From NCBI RefSeq assembly GCF_047663525.1, contig NC_092589.1:82248001-82312000 (forward strand): a stretch of DNA of 64,000 nucleotides, in the 5' to 3' direction. This stretch comes from Anas platyrhynchos (Eukaryota; Chordata; Aves; Anseriformes; Anatidae). Under the pieces are notes generated by a model, which saw only the letters and a program-made list of their open reading frames with translations, did not search any database and was not told the DNA's origin. Position numbers and translations under genes: made by a program. Shown here piece after piece: positions 1-11,400 of this stretch (the first letter of the stretch is position 1; every line of letters begins with the position of its first letter).

Positions 1-455
1 TTACAAACTTCAGCTTTAGGTAGAAGCTTCTTGAAGCTGTTGTTCTGTGTAAGAACAGGTCCTTGGAAATTTTTCTTCCCCTCGACAGCATTTGGGAGGC
101 GCAGTTAGCTGGAGCCAGAGAGTTAAGTAAGGGAAATCAAAGCGTACGGATTTACTGGAAGGAGTACAGAGCGGCTTGGCAGGTGTGACCCGGGATCGAT
201 TCAACAGCAGTTTTGTATTCTTGGTGCTTCCTTCTGCTCCCACGGTGTCAGATATACTTGCTGAAGGCAGTGGGCTCACCAGGGTAGTAAAATAAAAAGG
301 AGAACGTCCAAATAAATGGATCGAGCCAGCAGCGGGGCTGAGCAGTGCCGGTGGGTGAAAGGGGTGAAGGCATGCAGTGTGTTGTGCATCAAACACCTTG
401 CAACACTCCACTTGCACAGCTGCTTGCTTTTGAGTCGTGATAGGGCCAAATTCCC

Positions 456-504
456 TGCTTTATGCATATACCCCCAGAGCGGGTGGGGGTATGTGCATAA
501 AGCA
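456..504 (+). repeat. 20-bp inverted repeat forming a hairpin, 9-nt loop
   Basis: Arm 1 is 456-475 and arm 2 is 485-504. They are reverse complements except at one position, which becomes a G-U pair in RNA. The loop is 476-484. The element lies on the transcribed strand of a BACH2 intron. It is shorter than a typical microRNA precursor, so a small inverted-repeat element is equally possible. Confidence 0.75.
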
Positions 505-3229
505 TTAGCGTTTCAAGGTAAAAAGACTACATTTAAAGAAAAAAATGTCCACACAAACGTTGCCAGGACGGTTCTCAGTTTCAGCGAAAAATGCTTTTGA
601 TGAAGCAGCCTGGGATTTTTGTCAGGCTGTCAGCTAGGAGGCTAAGGCCACACTTTTGCCTGTATAAAGCTTTTGCCCGTGCTTGTGGTAAGTGTGTTTT
701 TCTTCCTTTAAAAGTGAAACGTGTGGTCCTCTGTTTCAAGGGCCTGCAGCTAATAAGAAGCAAGTCTTAAACAACTCTAAAAGCAAAATATATTTCCATC
801 TCTGACCACACAGCTGTAGTACACCGTGCCTAGCCACCTCTCTCTCCGTATGCACAGGCAGCCTTCAGAGAAAATTTCCCTGTCAGGGGATTCTTGTTCA
901 AGTAAAACAGAATAAGCTCAAGTTATTTCCTGTTTCTTTCAAAGGACAGGGTTGGAGCCAGTAACCTTTCAAGACAGGAAAAAGCTGGGTAAAGACAAAT
1001 TCTACAAACTTCCCTTCTGCTTTCCACAGAGGACTAGTGCTCATTTCTACTTCCACTAGGGGAAGCTGGACTTAAGCTGGATGCGTCTCTCCTGTCATTC
1101 CATCTGCACGTTGAATTGAGCACTGTTTTTCAGCTTGTTTTTAGATGACCGCAAATTTCCATGTTCCACACTGTATGCAATATGGCATTTTTTTCTGGAC
1201 ATGAAGCAGTTTTTGTCTATTCCTTGAACTTCTTAGCTTTCAGGAAACTGGACACATCAAGCCAAGGCTCTGTTTTAAATGCACATGAAATCCACATTAT
1301 AGCTTCTGCTTCCTTTTCAAAGATGAGCCTCGTCCTCCTCTTACAAGATTTATTTCACCTTTATGCATGAAATTCCCAATTGCAAACCTCCATTGAGAGG
1401 GCACAGGCAAGCAAATTGTTGAAGACGAGCATTCGGTCACATTCTGACCTCTTCCTTTGGCTGCTGCAGAGCTGAGGTGACCCCAGCAGGAACCACTGCC
1501 ATGACTGCTCTTCTGGACCTCCTCCAAGCAGGTCTGTAGAGCAGACCGATGCTGTACGCCGTGAGCTGCTCTTCACAGCACACTCAAAGGGTTTTGAGTC
1601 GTTCCCAGCCTTGGGGACCCGGACTGTTTGCATCATCTGCCCTCGGACCCGTAGCGTTGTTCTCACATGCAGTTTTACTCTGAGTTTTTTGGTGAGCTTA
1701 CACTCTGGTTCTGAAACTTTCTGAAGAGAAATCGCCATAGCTAAAGGAGTGGGAGAGTTCAGTCATTTCTTGTAATTGTGCTGTCTACCTCTTGTTTGCC
1801 TCATTTATGCAGTACTAAAGACCTCTAAATACTCACTTAGGGGAATGGGTGTTTTCCTCTGACTGGGCTTTCCCTTTCCCAAAGTGCTCTGATTCCAGGT
1901 AGAGGAAGGGGAAGGGTCAGGTGTCACACATGTTCTTGAGAGACTTTAAAGGTGCCTTTGGTATTTTAAAGAGTGGAAATAATCAACATTGTTATTACTG
2001 TTTGACCAAATTGTTTCCCTCCTGATATTAAAATTCCTTACAGCAGAGGTTTTCATGAGACCTTTTTGTAGCTAATTGTCTGTGCTGGTTTTTTTTATAT
2101 TTTATTATTTTATTTAAGGGAAGGATGAAAGTTGATCCGTATTCAGGTTGCAACCCTTGCCTGTCTGTCATCTGGATATGTATTTACAGGAGTCAATTAC
2201 TGTCTGTTTCTACCTTCTCCCCTTAGACAAAGTGTGCACCATCGTTGCCTTCAGAACATTTTTGGACCAGCTTGCTTTTGTGTCTGTGCCGTTTTCTGGT
2301 ACCAGTCTCATCTTGTTGTCACTTTAGTAGTGCTTGAAAGAACTGAAAGTTGTTTTGAGGTCTGGAGACAGACAGACCTTATTCACATGGCTAAAACCAA
2401 AGTCTCCAGGGGGGTCTTTGAGTGGGGTTTGGGCTCTGCATTGTGCAGGGAGCCAGCTGCCCCCCGTGCTGGGACTCCTGTCCTGCTGCCTTTGAACACG
2501 GGGTCCCTGCAGCACCAAATGTGGGGAGGGCTTGAGTCTCCTCGCTCTTCAGGAAAGCAGCAACCCCACGGCAGGCTGGCATTTCCCCACCTCTGTATGC
2601 ACGTAGCATTGGCACTTGGATACCCTTGCTCAATGCCATCGGCTGCATATCGTTCTATTCTGGGGAGGATGAGAGCAGTGCTGGGAATTACGCGACTCCT
2701 AAAGGTATCAGCTTCACTCCTTTTACCCCCAGGAGTTAGTCCTCACCTTAGGAAGCTATCGGTAAGGGTATCAAGGGAGAAGAGTCACTTTTTAACAAAT
2801 CCAGACAGCAACAAGAGGTGCTGTGGCTGAGCATCGAGCACCTGTACTTGTCGTTTGGTGTTCCCATGGCTGACCAGGTCTCCGCACTTCCCCAGTGGTC
2901 GGATGTGCCAGGTTCTTTTAAAGGTCGCTGGGAAGCCTTTATGGCAAGTGGAGTAACCCTGGCAAGGTCCTGCATTGCGCTGTGCCCTGCCCAGCATTCC
3001 TGTCGTTCTTGCCATTTCCTGCCTCTGACAACACGGCTGTGGCTTGGGGCAGCAAGTGCACGTTGTACTTCCCAAATGAGCGATGTTAAAGACGTCCTTG
3101 CTTGTAAGGGGTTTTACTGGATGCTGTGGATTTGCACTGGGGCGAGGGGATTTCTGCTTTGTGTGACTAGAGGCTGTTTGGTGGGTCTGTTTTATTTCTG
3201 CTTTCATCCTCCTGCCGCCCCTCTTTTAC

Positions 3230-3318
3230 AGAAACACAGCGTGGCTGAGGTAGGAAGGGACCTCTGGAGGCCATCTGGTGCCACCCCCTGCTCAAGCAGG
3301 GCCACCCAGGACCCTGTC
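3230..3318 (-). mobile_element. CR1 LINE 3'-end fragment
   Basis: The + strand reads as the reverse complement of a CR1 3' end. It has the familiar blocks GGCTGAGGT, GGAAGGGACCTCTGGAG, CCTGCTCAAGCAGGGCCACC and CAGGACC. A short piece that normally separates the last two blocks is missing. CR1 is the dominant retrotransposon of bird genomes. No coding capacity remains; this is a 5'-truncated dead copy. The edges are approximate. Confidence 0.8.
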
Positions 3319-6300
3319 TCTTCTACCTGCAACGCTGAATTAAATATAACACAGCAATACGTTTAGACAGAGGCAGCACTTGGCCGTGCCAGTTCCCCAG
3401 TGGCTTTACACTGCTGGCTGCAACACTGCAAACAAATTCAGAACTGGCTTGGCCAGCAGTTCCCCCCAGCTATCTGCATGTTAGCTCTCCAGGCTTTATT
3501 TTAACTATGCTATTGGAGACTGTGGAGTCACAGTCTCTGTCTAATTGTTATGCATGAATGGGAAATATTCCTGTACTTATTTGCATTCATTAGCTGTTGG
3601 TAGTTCCTCTGTTGAGGTCTCTAGCCTTGTTTTTACAGTGCTTTTGGCAGTGTTTCTGCACTTGGTGTGTGAATTTTTATGATCTGTTGCATGTTATTCA
3701 TGCAATTTCCTGCCCTGTAATGGTATCAGTTTTCCAGACACAGAGGAATACAAACTAAAACCCAGGAGCCTGCATTAGCATAAAATGTCCCAGTTCTGTC
3801 AGTTTGATTAATTTGTCTCTTTGTCTCCACTCTATATGATAAGTGCTATTAATGGTTGCAACACTTCATATGTCAAAGTCTTTCTTCCTAATGACTTGAA
3901 AATGTGGTTTATTTCCCTCTTTTTTGTATTATTTTTCTCATTTAGCATTCCACTCAAGTATAGATTTATGCCATGCTCTTTCATTATCTTACTGGTTGCA
4001 GCACTGGAGTGATTACATATGGTGTAGGGTATGAGCAAAGATGCAATCCCAGGGGCAGCAGCTGCTGATGCAAGCTGAAAATAGATCCAGCGTATGCTCA
4101 GCACTTTTCCCAGAGGTCTTTTATTTATTAGTAACAGTCTTGGTACAGGACAGCTTGGACCCTCATTTAGCAAGATGACTTTTTGCCTTTCAAGAACAGT
4201 GCAATGACTTTGCTCTATTTACTGACTGCTGTGTAATTTTTTTTTTCGCTGCCTCCTATCGAAGTAGTGACTTAGCCTAACATAAATTGTAATATAATCC
4301 TGATTTATAATGGAGTCAAGAAACAACAGGCTCCATTTGAAGGAATGGAACTTGACAGATCTAAGGTTTAAATTAAATAATCCTATTTGTAAGACAGTAG
4401 TTGTACATGGTACACTGATTTAAAATGAACTTCAGTTCTTCTTCAGCAATCCCTTTACCATTCCCAGTGTTTTCGCTTCCACAGGGGCTTCTTGGGGAGC
4501 AGAATTCATTTCTGCTTGCCTTTGTAAACACGTGTGGAACCGTGCATCGTTTTCTCTTTCCCTTGACAAAGAAGCTCTCATGAATTGTTTCACAGAAGTA
4601 CTCCTTAATTAAAGAGGAAAAATTAATGTAGGTGACTTATTCAGGGCAAGCCACGTCTAACCTGCTTAGGCGGCCAGAAGAGGCCAACTGCTGCGAAGGA
4701 GGAGAGGGAGGACGCTGCGGGGGAAATGCAGAGGAATGCTGCAGCTCGGCTCTTCCCCGCTGAGGAGCGGAGGTTCATCCGAGCCCTGATTTTCACGAAG
4801 GGGGCAGATCGCCTCCTCCGAGGTTTCCTTCCCCTGCAGCTGACAGATGGGGGCAGGCGAGGCTGCCTGCGAGCTTCCTCCTGCCTCCGGTGTACGGATG
4901 GGAATGGCAAGAGCGCCTGCACCCCCGTAAGAGGGTGAAACGTGGCTCTTTGGGGCCAGGAGGAAGGCGACGTGCTGAAGGTGGGGTTAGGTGAATAAAA
5001 GGCTTATAAACAGGTAGCAGAGACCAGACGGGAAGACGAGATGCTGGTGAGATGGGACACAGAAAAAGGGCTGTGGAATAAAAACACTGAAGGCACGGTG
5101 CAGTGTGTTTCTGGCACAGATTAAGGGAAGCAGTTGTAGAAAATCCCCTTTCAGTGATCTCTCAGCATTGTTTTTTTACCTTCCTAGTTAGATTTTGTTG
5201 CTGCTGTCCCTGTCTTTATTTTATCTTCATCTTCTTCTTACCCGGCTGGTGGCCCTTTCCCAGGAGCCTGACCCACACCCTCACCCAGGGCCAGGCCTGC
5301 ACGCTCAGAAACAGCAGAGCTTGATAACGTGGCTCCTGCTCACCATGTTTCCCTGCTGTCACCCTGAATCATCAGCTTCCCTGCCATCCCTGATGGAGAA
5401 AATGTCCGTTTTGGATCCATTGTGTTCAGGCATCGCTGGTTTTCCGCAAAGCGAAGGGGTCGGTCCTGCACCCCAGCAGGAGTCTGCCCAGGGGGTGTTG
5501 GTGCCAGCCATCGCTGTTGTCCCTCCCTGCTGGTGCTCAGATATGGTTGTGGCAGCCCAGTACACAAGAGCTGAACAAAATAGGGCTCTTGCCTGGCTTT
5601 TTCATGGGAAGACATCTTTAAATGGGACTGGAGAGTGACGGATCCACAGGGCTAGGCCCGGGGAAGGAAACCTCTCCTGAACCAGGGCAGCATCCTTGTG
5701 AGAAAGGGATTCCCAAAATGGAGCTTCAACATGACTGCCCCACAGTGAGCAGCTTCAGGCCCTTATTTCTCTTCATTTTAATGAGCTCCGCTAATGAACA
5801 GATGATGACACCCTAAATCAACCCCCACAAGAAGCAAAGGGGTGAAGGCTGCCCCTGACCGCTGAGGAAGGTGTTGCTGAGGGAACAAGCCAGGGGCTCC
5901 CCTCCCCACCCTGCAGGCACTCTCCTGCTCTCCGAGTCATTAAGAACTCTTTCCCTCCTTCCTTGCAGGGAAATAACAACTTCTGTTAATTAAAAAATGA
6001 GCCCAAGTTCCCCACTGATGGCACTGAAGAGCAGACCTTGGGAGTATCACTGGGTACTTGAGGAGAAATGAGCACAGAAAGCTAAGTGCGGCAGGTCGGA
6101 GGAGGTTTCCTTCAGCAGACGGCATGTGCTTCAGCTGGGATGTTCCCTGTGTAGATAGAAAAAGCAATGAGGCTCGAGAATAAAGGTCTGCAGAAAGGTT
6201 TTAGAGTTTCTGCCCGCGTACAAAGGCAGGTTTGACTTCTGCGACTCCACTGCTGGTGGCTTCCACCTGCCTCAGGCAGAAGCGTGTGGTGGTCAGGGAC

Positions 6301-8372
6301 GGGTTTCTGCTCTGGGAGTTAGTGGGACTGCATGCAACAGGGCAAAGTGGCAGAGTACATCCCATTCTGCAAACCTAGGGCTTCAGCCTGTGCTGCCTGG
6401 AAGACACTAATTCAAAGCGTCTTTATAAAAATAAATAAACAAAACAGAAAGAACCAATTCCAGGGTGATTCAGTATGCAAATAAACTGTTTTTCATTACT
6501 CACAGCACACATAAATGCGCACTGGTGACTGAGACAGCAGAATAACACTTTACTGTTCATTATTTTATCAGACAGTGATAATTGTAGTTAATATTTTCTT
6601 AGTAGTGTCTCTGAGAGTTTATTTATGCTGTTAATAATCTGAGCAGCTGTAATGATGTTGGCTGCCAGAACTGTAGCCTTTTAGAGGCACTCTAGTGTGG
6701 CAATAACACAACGGTAATAGAAATCCAAGGAGAAAATGATCTTTTCAGAGCAGATGGGACTAATTCACTCCCTTTCATACACGTTCACCTTCTCTTGCCT
6801 CTTTCTCGCAGTATCCTGCGTGGGTGCATGTGGGCATATATCAACACACACAAGCACAAATAGCGTTGAAGTCCTGACTCCTACCCTCCCAGGACAGGAA
6901 AGCTGCAAGTCAGGCTGGAAATGACGTCCCTGTTCCATTTGGAGAACGTTTCTAAGGGTCTTAGGGCAGGCGACATTTTCTATGCCTCACTTTCTGTGTA
7001 GGTCTTCAAAACCTATGTATGAAGCAGGGAGGAGGGAACCGGGTTCTGGGGACAGTACAAGGTTGTGGCACTGTGGGGATGCCATGGCCACATCAATACA
7101 CTGAATTTGAGCAGGTGTGAGTGCCTCTAGGAGGTGCAAGGTGGCCGAGGTGGCCCTCCTCCCTCCAAACACCCTGAGCCAGCGGCGGATGCTGGAGGCC
7201 CAACCTGCTGCACTCCTCGCAGAGATAAATCTCAGCAAAAAGGCAAGCACCTCTGATTTTTTTTTTTTCTGGTGAGATTTATGGAGCCCAGCTAGCCTTT
7301 CAGGCCGCCGCAGGAGGAATTAGCTGCTCCATGCGGAGGAGAAGAGGGGACCAACATTGCCAGCTCAGCAGTGGCTGTTCTCCTTACAAACCCGCTGAGC
7401 CGAGCTGAGCGGGCGTCGCTGATGAAACGGGAACACCAGGCAAGGGAACAAAAGCCATCGTAATCCTCAGCTCTGTCAGCAGCAGTGCAAGAACAAAAAC
7501 GAGGTGAACACGGAAAAATCGCCTGTCCGAATACCGGAAATTAAAAAGCTTGGGGGGAGGAGGGGAAGGAAAACTGGAGCAAACGCAGCATTTGGCAGGT
7601 TTTGTTTTAGAAATGCAGTGCCTGCAGGAAGCAGGGATATTTACCCAGGGTTTCAGCCTGCCAGCTAATAACTGTAATTGCGTAGCTACGTCGGAATAGC
7701 AAAGCCCTTGACGTTACGTTCCTCCCACAGCCCAGCAAAAGCCTCTCTGGCTTCGGAGCATTACGGGACGTGCTGGGCTCTGCTCCCTGCACGAGGAAGC
7801 CCAGGGTTTTGTGCGCTGTGCCATGCTGGCGTGCGCTCGTGGGAAGTGCTGGAAGCGCTGCCTTCCTCAGCAGCGGCTCCCAGCTCTCGCCAGCCCCGGG
7901 GGAAGCACGGCACAGCATCCATGAACCGCAGCGGGTGTTACCCGGCCCCGTATCCTCAGCCTGCTGCTGCCCCAGCTCCTTTGTCTGCTGCCTCAGATCC
8001 CTTCCTTAGAGTGCAACCTGGTGCTTTTCCAAATGACGCACCGGGCTGCCTGTGTCTTCCTCCCCTACGCTGTGCGAAGTGTAGCAGTAGGGCTTGTGGG
8101 GAGATGCCTTGCTGTGAAAATAATTGCTGTGTATTTAGTACGCTGTACTGTGTAGCTTATTCACATAAATAAAATCTGCCAGGCTTGGGAAAGAGGAGTA
8201 TTTGTGTCATTTGCAGGTCTTTGTAATTTCTCTGTATTGTTGTGTCTGTGCGTGTATTAATTGCAGCTTCAGAAACTCTGAACCACTCCTCCAAGCACCC
8301 CCTGAATTAACAAATTTCTGCATTTGACTTCATTTCCTTCCTATTTTGATATTTGCTGATGCAACTTGCAGG

Positions 8373-8402
8373 CTTCTAGAATTTCTCTTTTCATTCTAGA
8401 AG
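8373..8402 (+). repeat. 10-bp perfect inverted repeat
   Basis: CTTCTAGAAT at 8373-8382 is the exact reverse complement of 8393-8402, with a 10-nt pyrimidine-rich spacer. Two further G-U pairs are possible outside it. It lies in the BACH2 intron. No function is evident. Confidence 0.6.
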
Positions 8403-11400
8403 TTCTCAAACTGCCTTTTGTTTTCCCTTTTCCTCCCCAGTTTGGCTCATGAGATGAACCTAAACAGATCTTTCACAGACTTTTCTGTCACAATTTATAT
8501 TCTGTGAAAGCTTTCCCACTCCTTCCTTCGCCCTCCTCACTGCTCAACACTTTCTCTTTTTTTTTTTTCTTTTTTAATCCGGGGGTCAGTTTAGTTTTCC
8601 CTTTGCAAAAATATGGCACTGATTTAAATTTTAAATCGCAGCTTCGCTTTATTTCTGATGATGCTCTCGGGTTAAAATCTGTTCTGTTTCTTCCCCGCTG
8701 GTTTCAGCGTGGATGGCGTCTGCATCCAGGGAGCGTTTCTGCCGAGCAGTTCACCTGTGCCTTCCTTTGTTACTGCATCCACATCTCTCAAGGTGCAAGT
8801 TGTGTTGGAAAAACAAATGTACAGCAAACCACCAGGCATCAGAGCCGTGTCTTCCTTTGCTTTGTCTTCCACTTCATGCCTGAGTGTTTTAACTGCTCGT
8901 TAGTGCCACTGGTTTTAATGTGTTCTTTGTTGATTCAGGCATGTCAGAGCTGAGCTGGTCCTTCGGAGGAAGTTATCTGAAACATCCCTGTCTCTGGTTT
9001 TCTTCCTAGCGTGCAGCCTAGAAGTTCACCTCCAGGCTTTCTCGCCTCTTCCTGCCTGCAGGTGCTCTCCTGGCTGTACTTGCCGCATTTTCTGCGTTCT
9101 CCAGCTACGCCCTGGGCAGCCTCTAGCATCAGCAACACGCACCAAACTATATAATTAGTTAGGAAAATCTCGCCTCCTTCCACTGGTGTTCATTAAGGTG
9201 AAAACAGGCCGTTTTCTCCAAGCACCAGCACTTCAGCTGCCATTCCTCCAGCTCGTCTTGCAGGCACTATTCTCTTCATCGTTCAACGCATCAGTGTGTG
9301 ACTGTAATATGAGTTACAGAGTGAGGTTTTTACAATAAAATCTGCTGGGATGTGACTCGGAGGAGCACCCATGTCGGCAAACATCCCCTGTGCCACACAC
9401 GCCACAGGGCCAGCAGTGCTCAGCTGTGACCAGTCAAACCCAGAGCCCTTGGGCTGGGTGTGCCAGGGGCCATCTGCCAGGGACTGATGGATGCTTTGAG
9501 CAGGTGTGATGCCGGCAGTGCTCCCCTGCTGTGGAAAAGCACCTCATCTTCCAGTCCTGTAGCATTTCGGTTTTGCAAGTGTGTTCTTCTGTGTGCTCTG
9601 TAGAGAGGCTTCCTGTTACCTGAGCAGAAGCGTGTCAGCAGCGATGTGTTCATGCTTCTGCGTGGTGATTTCTACCTTTCCTCTCAATAAACCACGTGTT
9701 TTCTGGAAAGCGGGATTTGGGAAGACAAATTCAAATGTGGAAAATTCAACAAATGAATTTTTCCTGGAAAATTTTGGGGGTTGGGGAGGGTGTTGACCAT
9801 ACCCGAGGGTACGGGCAGGATTTCCAAAAGCTCTTGCACGCCCTCCCTGAGTCGCACATCGGCGAGCGCTGACCTAACCACTAACGCGAGCATCGATCCC
9901 CTTGCTGCTAATGCCATCCTTGCTCTTGGCAATCAATTCTGCCCCGCTTGCCCCACTGCCAGCGCTGACGCACTTCTCACAGCGCCGTCGACGCAGTTTG
10001 CAATCGGTGGTTTCTGCCCCCGGGGCACGTCTGCAGCGGGCAACCTCTCCTTCCTCCCCGGCTCACATTGCTGTGTCGCCACCGAGGATCACCTACTCTC
10101 CCAAACTTGTGCTCCGAGACCCAGTGAGCTCCTAGTGATGGCACAAATGGTCATGAGGGGTTGGCCTTGTGTGTGTTCATCATGCCAGAAAGAGGAAGAC
10201 AAGAAGTCATCTGCTTTCCTTGCTTTCCTCCTGTTTTTGTGTGCTCTCACTGAGGCAAACATCTGGTGTAAGCTCCTCGTCTGGCCAAAATAATAAAGCT
10301 GGGCTTTATTTTTTTTCAAAAGCACAAAACTGGAAGTTGGATGAGTGCTTCCAGTTTGGCATCTTCCATAAAAGTGCCATTAAAGGGAGTTAAGTAATGC
10401 CTTGAAGCTCTCCGGCCTCTCCACAGCTTCCCAGGTGGCTACTTCTTCATCGAGATGTTTTGCTAAAAAAAAAAAAAGAAGAAAGGTAAAGCAGCCTCTC
10501 AAAGCAAGGAGCTGTGCCTGTGATCTCCCTTCCCCTGGTGTATGTCCATGCCCAGAGGTGTCCGCTGTGGTGGAGGTGCCCCAGCCTCCCACCCCAGTGA
10601 TGGGATGTGATGGGAGAGATGCCAGACTTCACACCCCTGTCCTCCCCAAATCTGTACGCACTGCCTGAGGTGGCAGCCTGTCAGACTTGGGCCAGCAGGA
10701 TATCTGCTCAATTTTAAAAGTGTTTTTCAAGTGGAAACAAAGACCTCTCTTTGTCAGTCTTCTCCATCAGCAACTTTTAAATTCCTCTCTTATTTATGAG
10801 CCCGGATGCTACGAATGCCTGCATCTGATGCTTCTTGCCCAAGTTGATGTTTTAAGAGTGATTACTCATTTTAGGAGCTTCCCAGTTTTATGAGTGGATA
10901 GGGAAAACGCATCTGGACGCTGCTGGTGAGAGCACGTTTGAGCGCTGTTAAGCTGAAGAGGGGAGAAAGGCAGAGAAATCCTGCCGTGGCACTGCTGTAG
11001 GAAAGTCTCTGTGTTCCCACAGTGTGTAAAGGATCATGGTTTTCAAACAATTTCTTACTGTGTGCATACAGAGAGACAAATAGGGACGTCTAGCACCGTG
11101 TATTTTGCGCATGCGACCGACCTGGCTACGTATTTACATCTTTCAAGCAGTTCTCCGAAACCAAGTAACCCTAAGCTAGGAAAAACAGGCCCTGCCAGGT
11201 TCCACCATCCCAAGTAAAAATAACCAAGTAAATAACCGGGAAGTCTCTTAACTCTTAATGGAATAACAGCTTGGTGACTGATTCTAGTTATCAGATTACA
11301 CGCTGAAAATAACTTATGTGCTATACTTGCAATTGGCCGCAAAAGAAAAAAAAAAAAAAAAAGAAAAAGAATATAGCGTGCGCTAATTTTAGCAAATAAG

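Noticed and set aside
2132..3366. Open frames of 232 and 182 codons on the plus strand
   Set aside because: There are no recognisable domains, they are in intronic DNA, and the second runs through a CR1 fragment. Treated as chance frames.
9781..10293. 170-codon plus-strand frame
   Set aside because: It has no resemblance to a known family, lacks splice-site support and lies in an intron. Length alone is not evidence in moderately GC-rich DNA.
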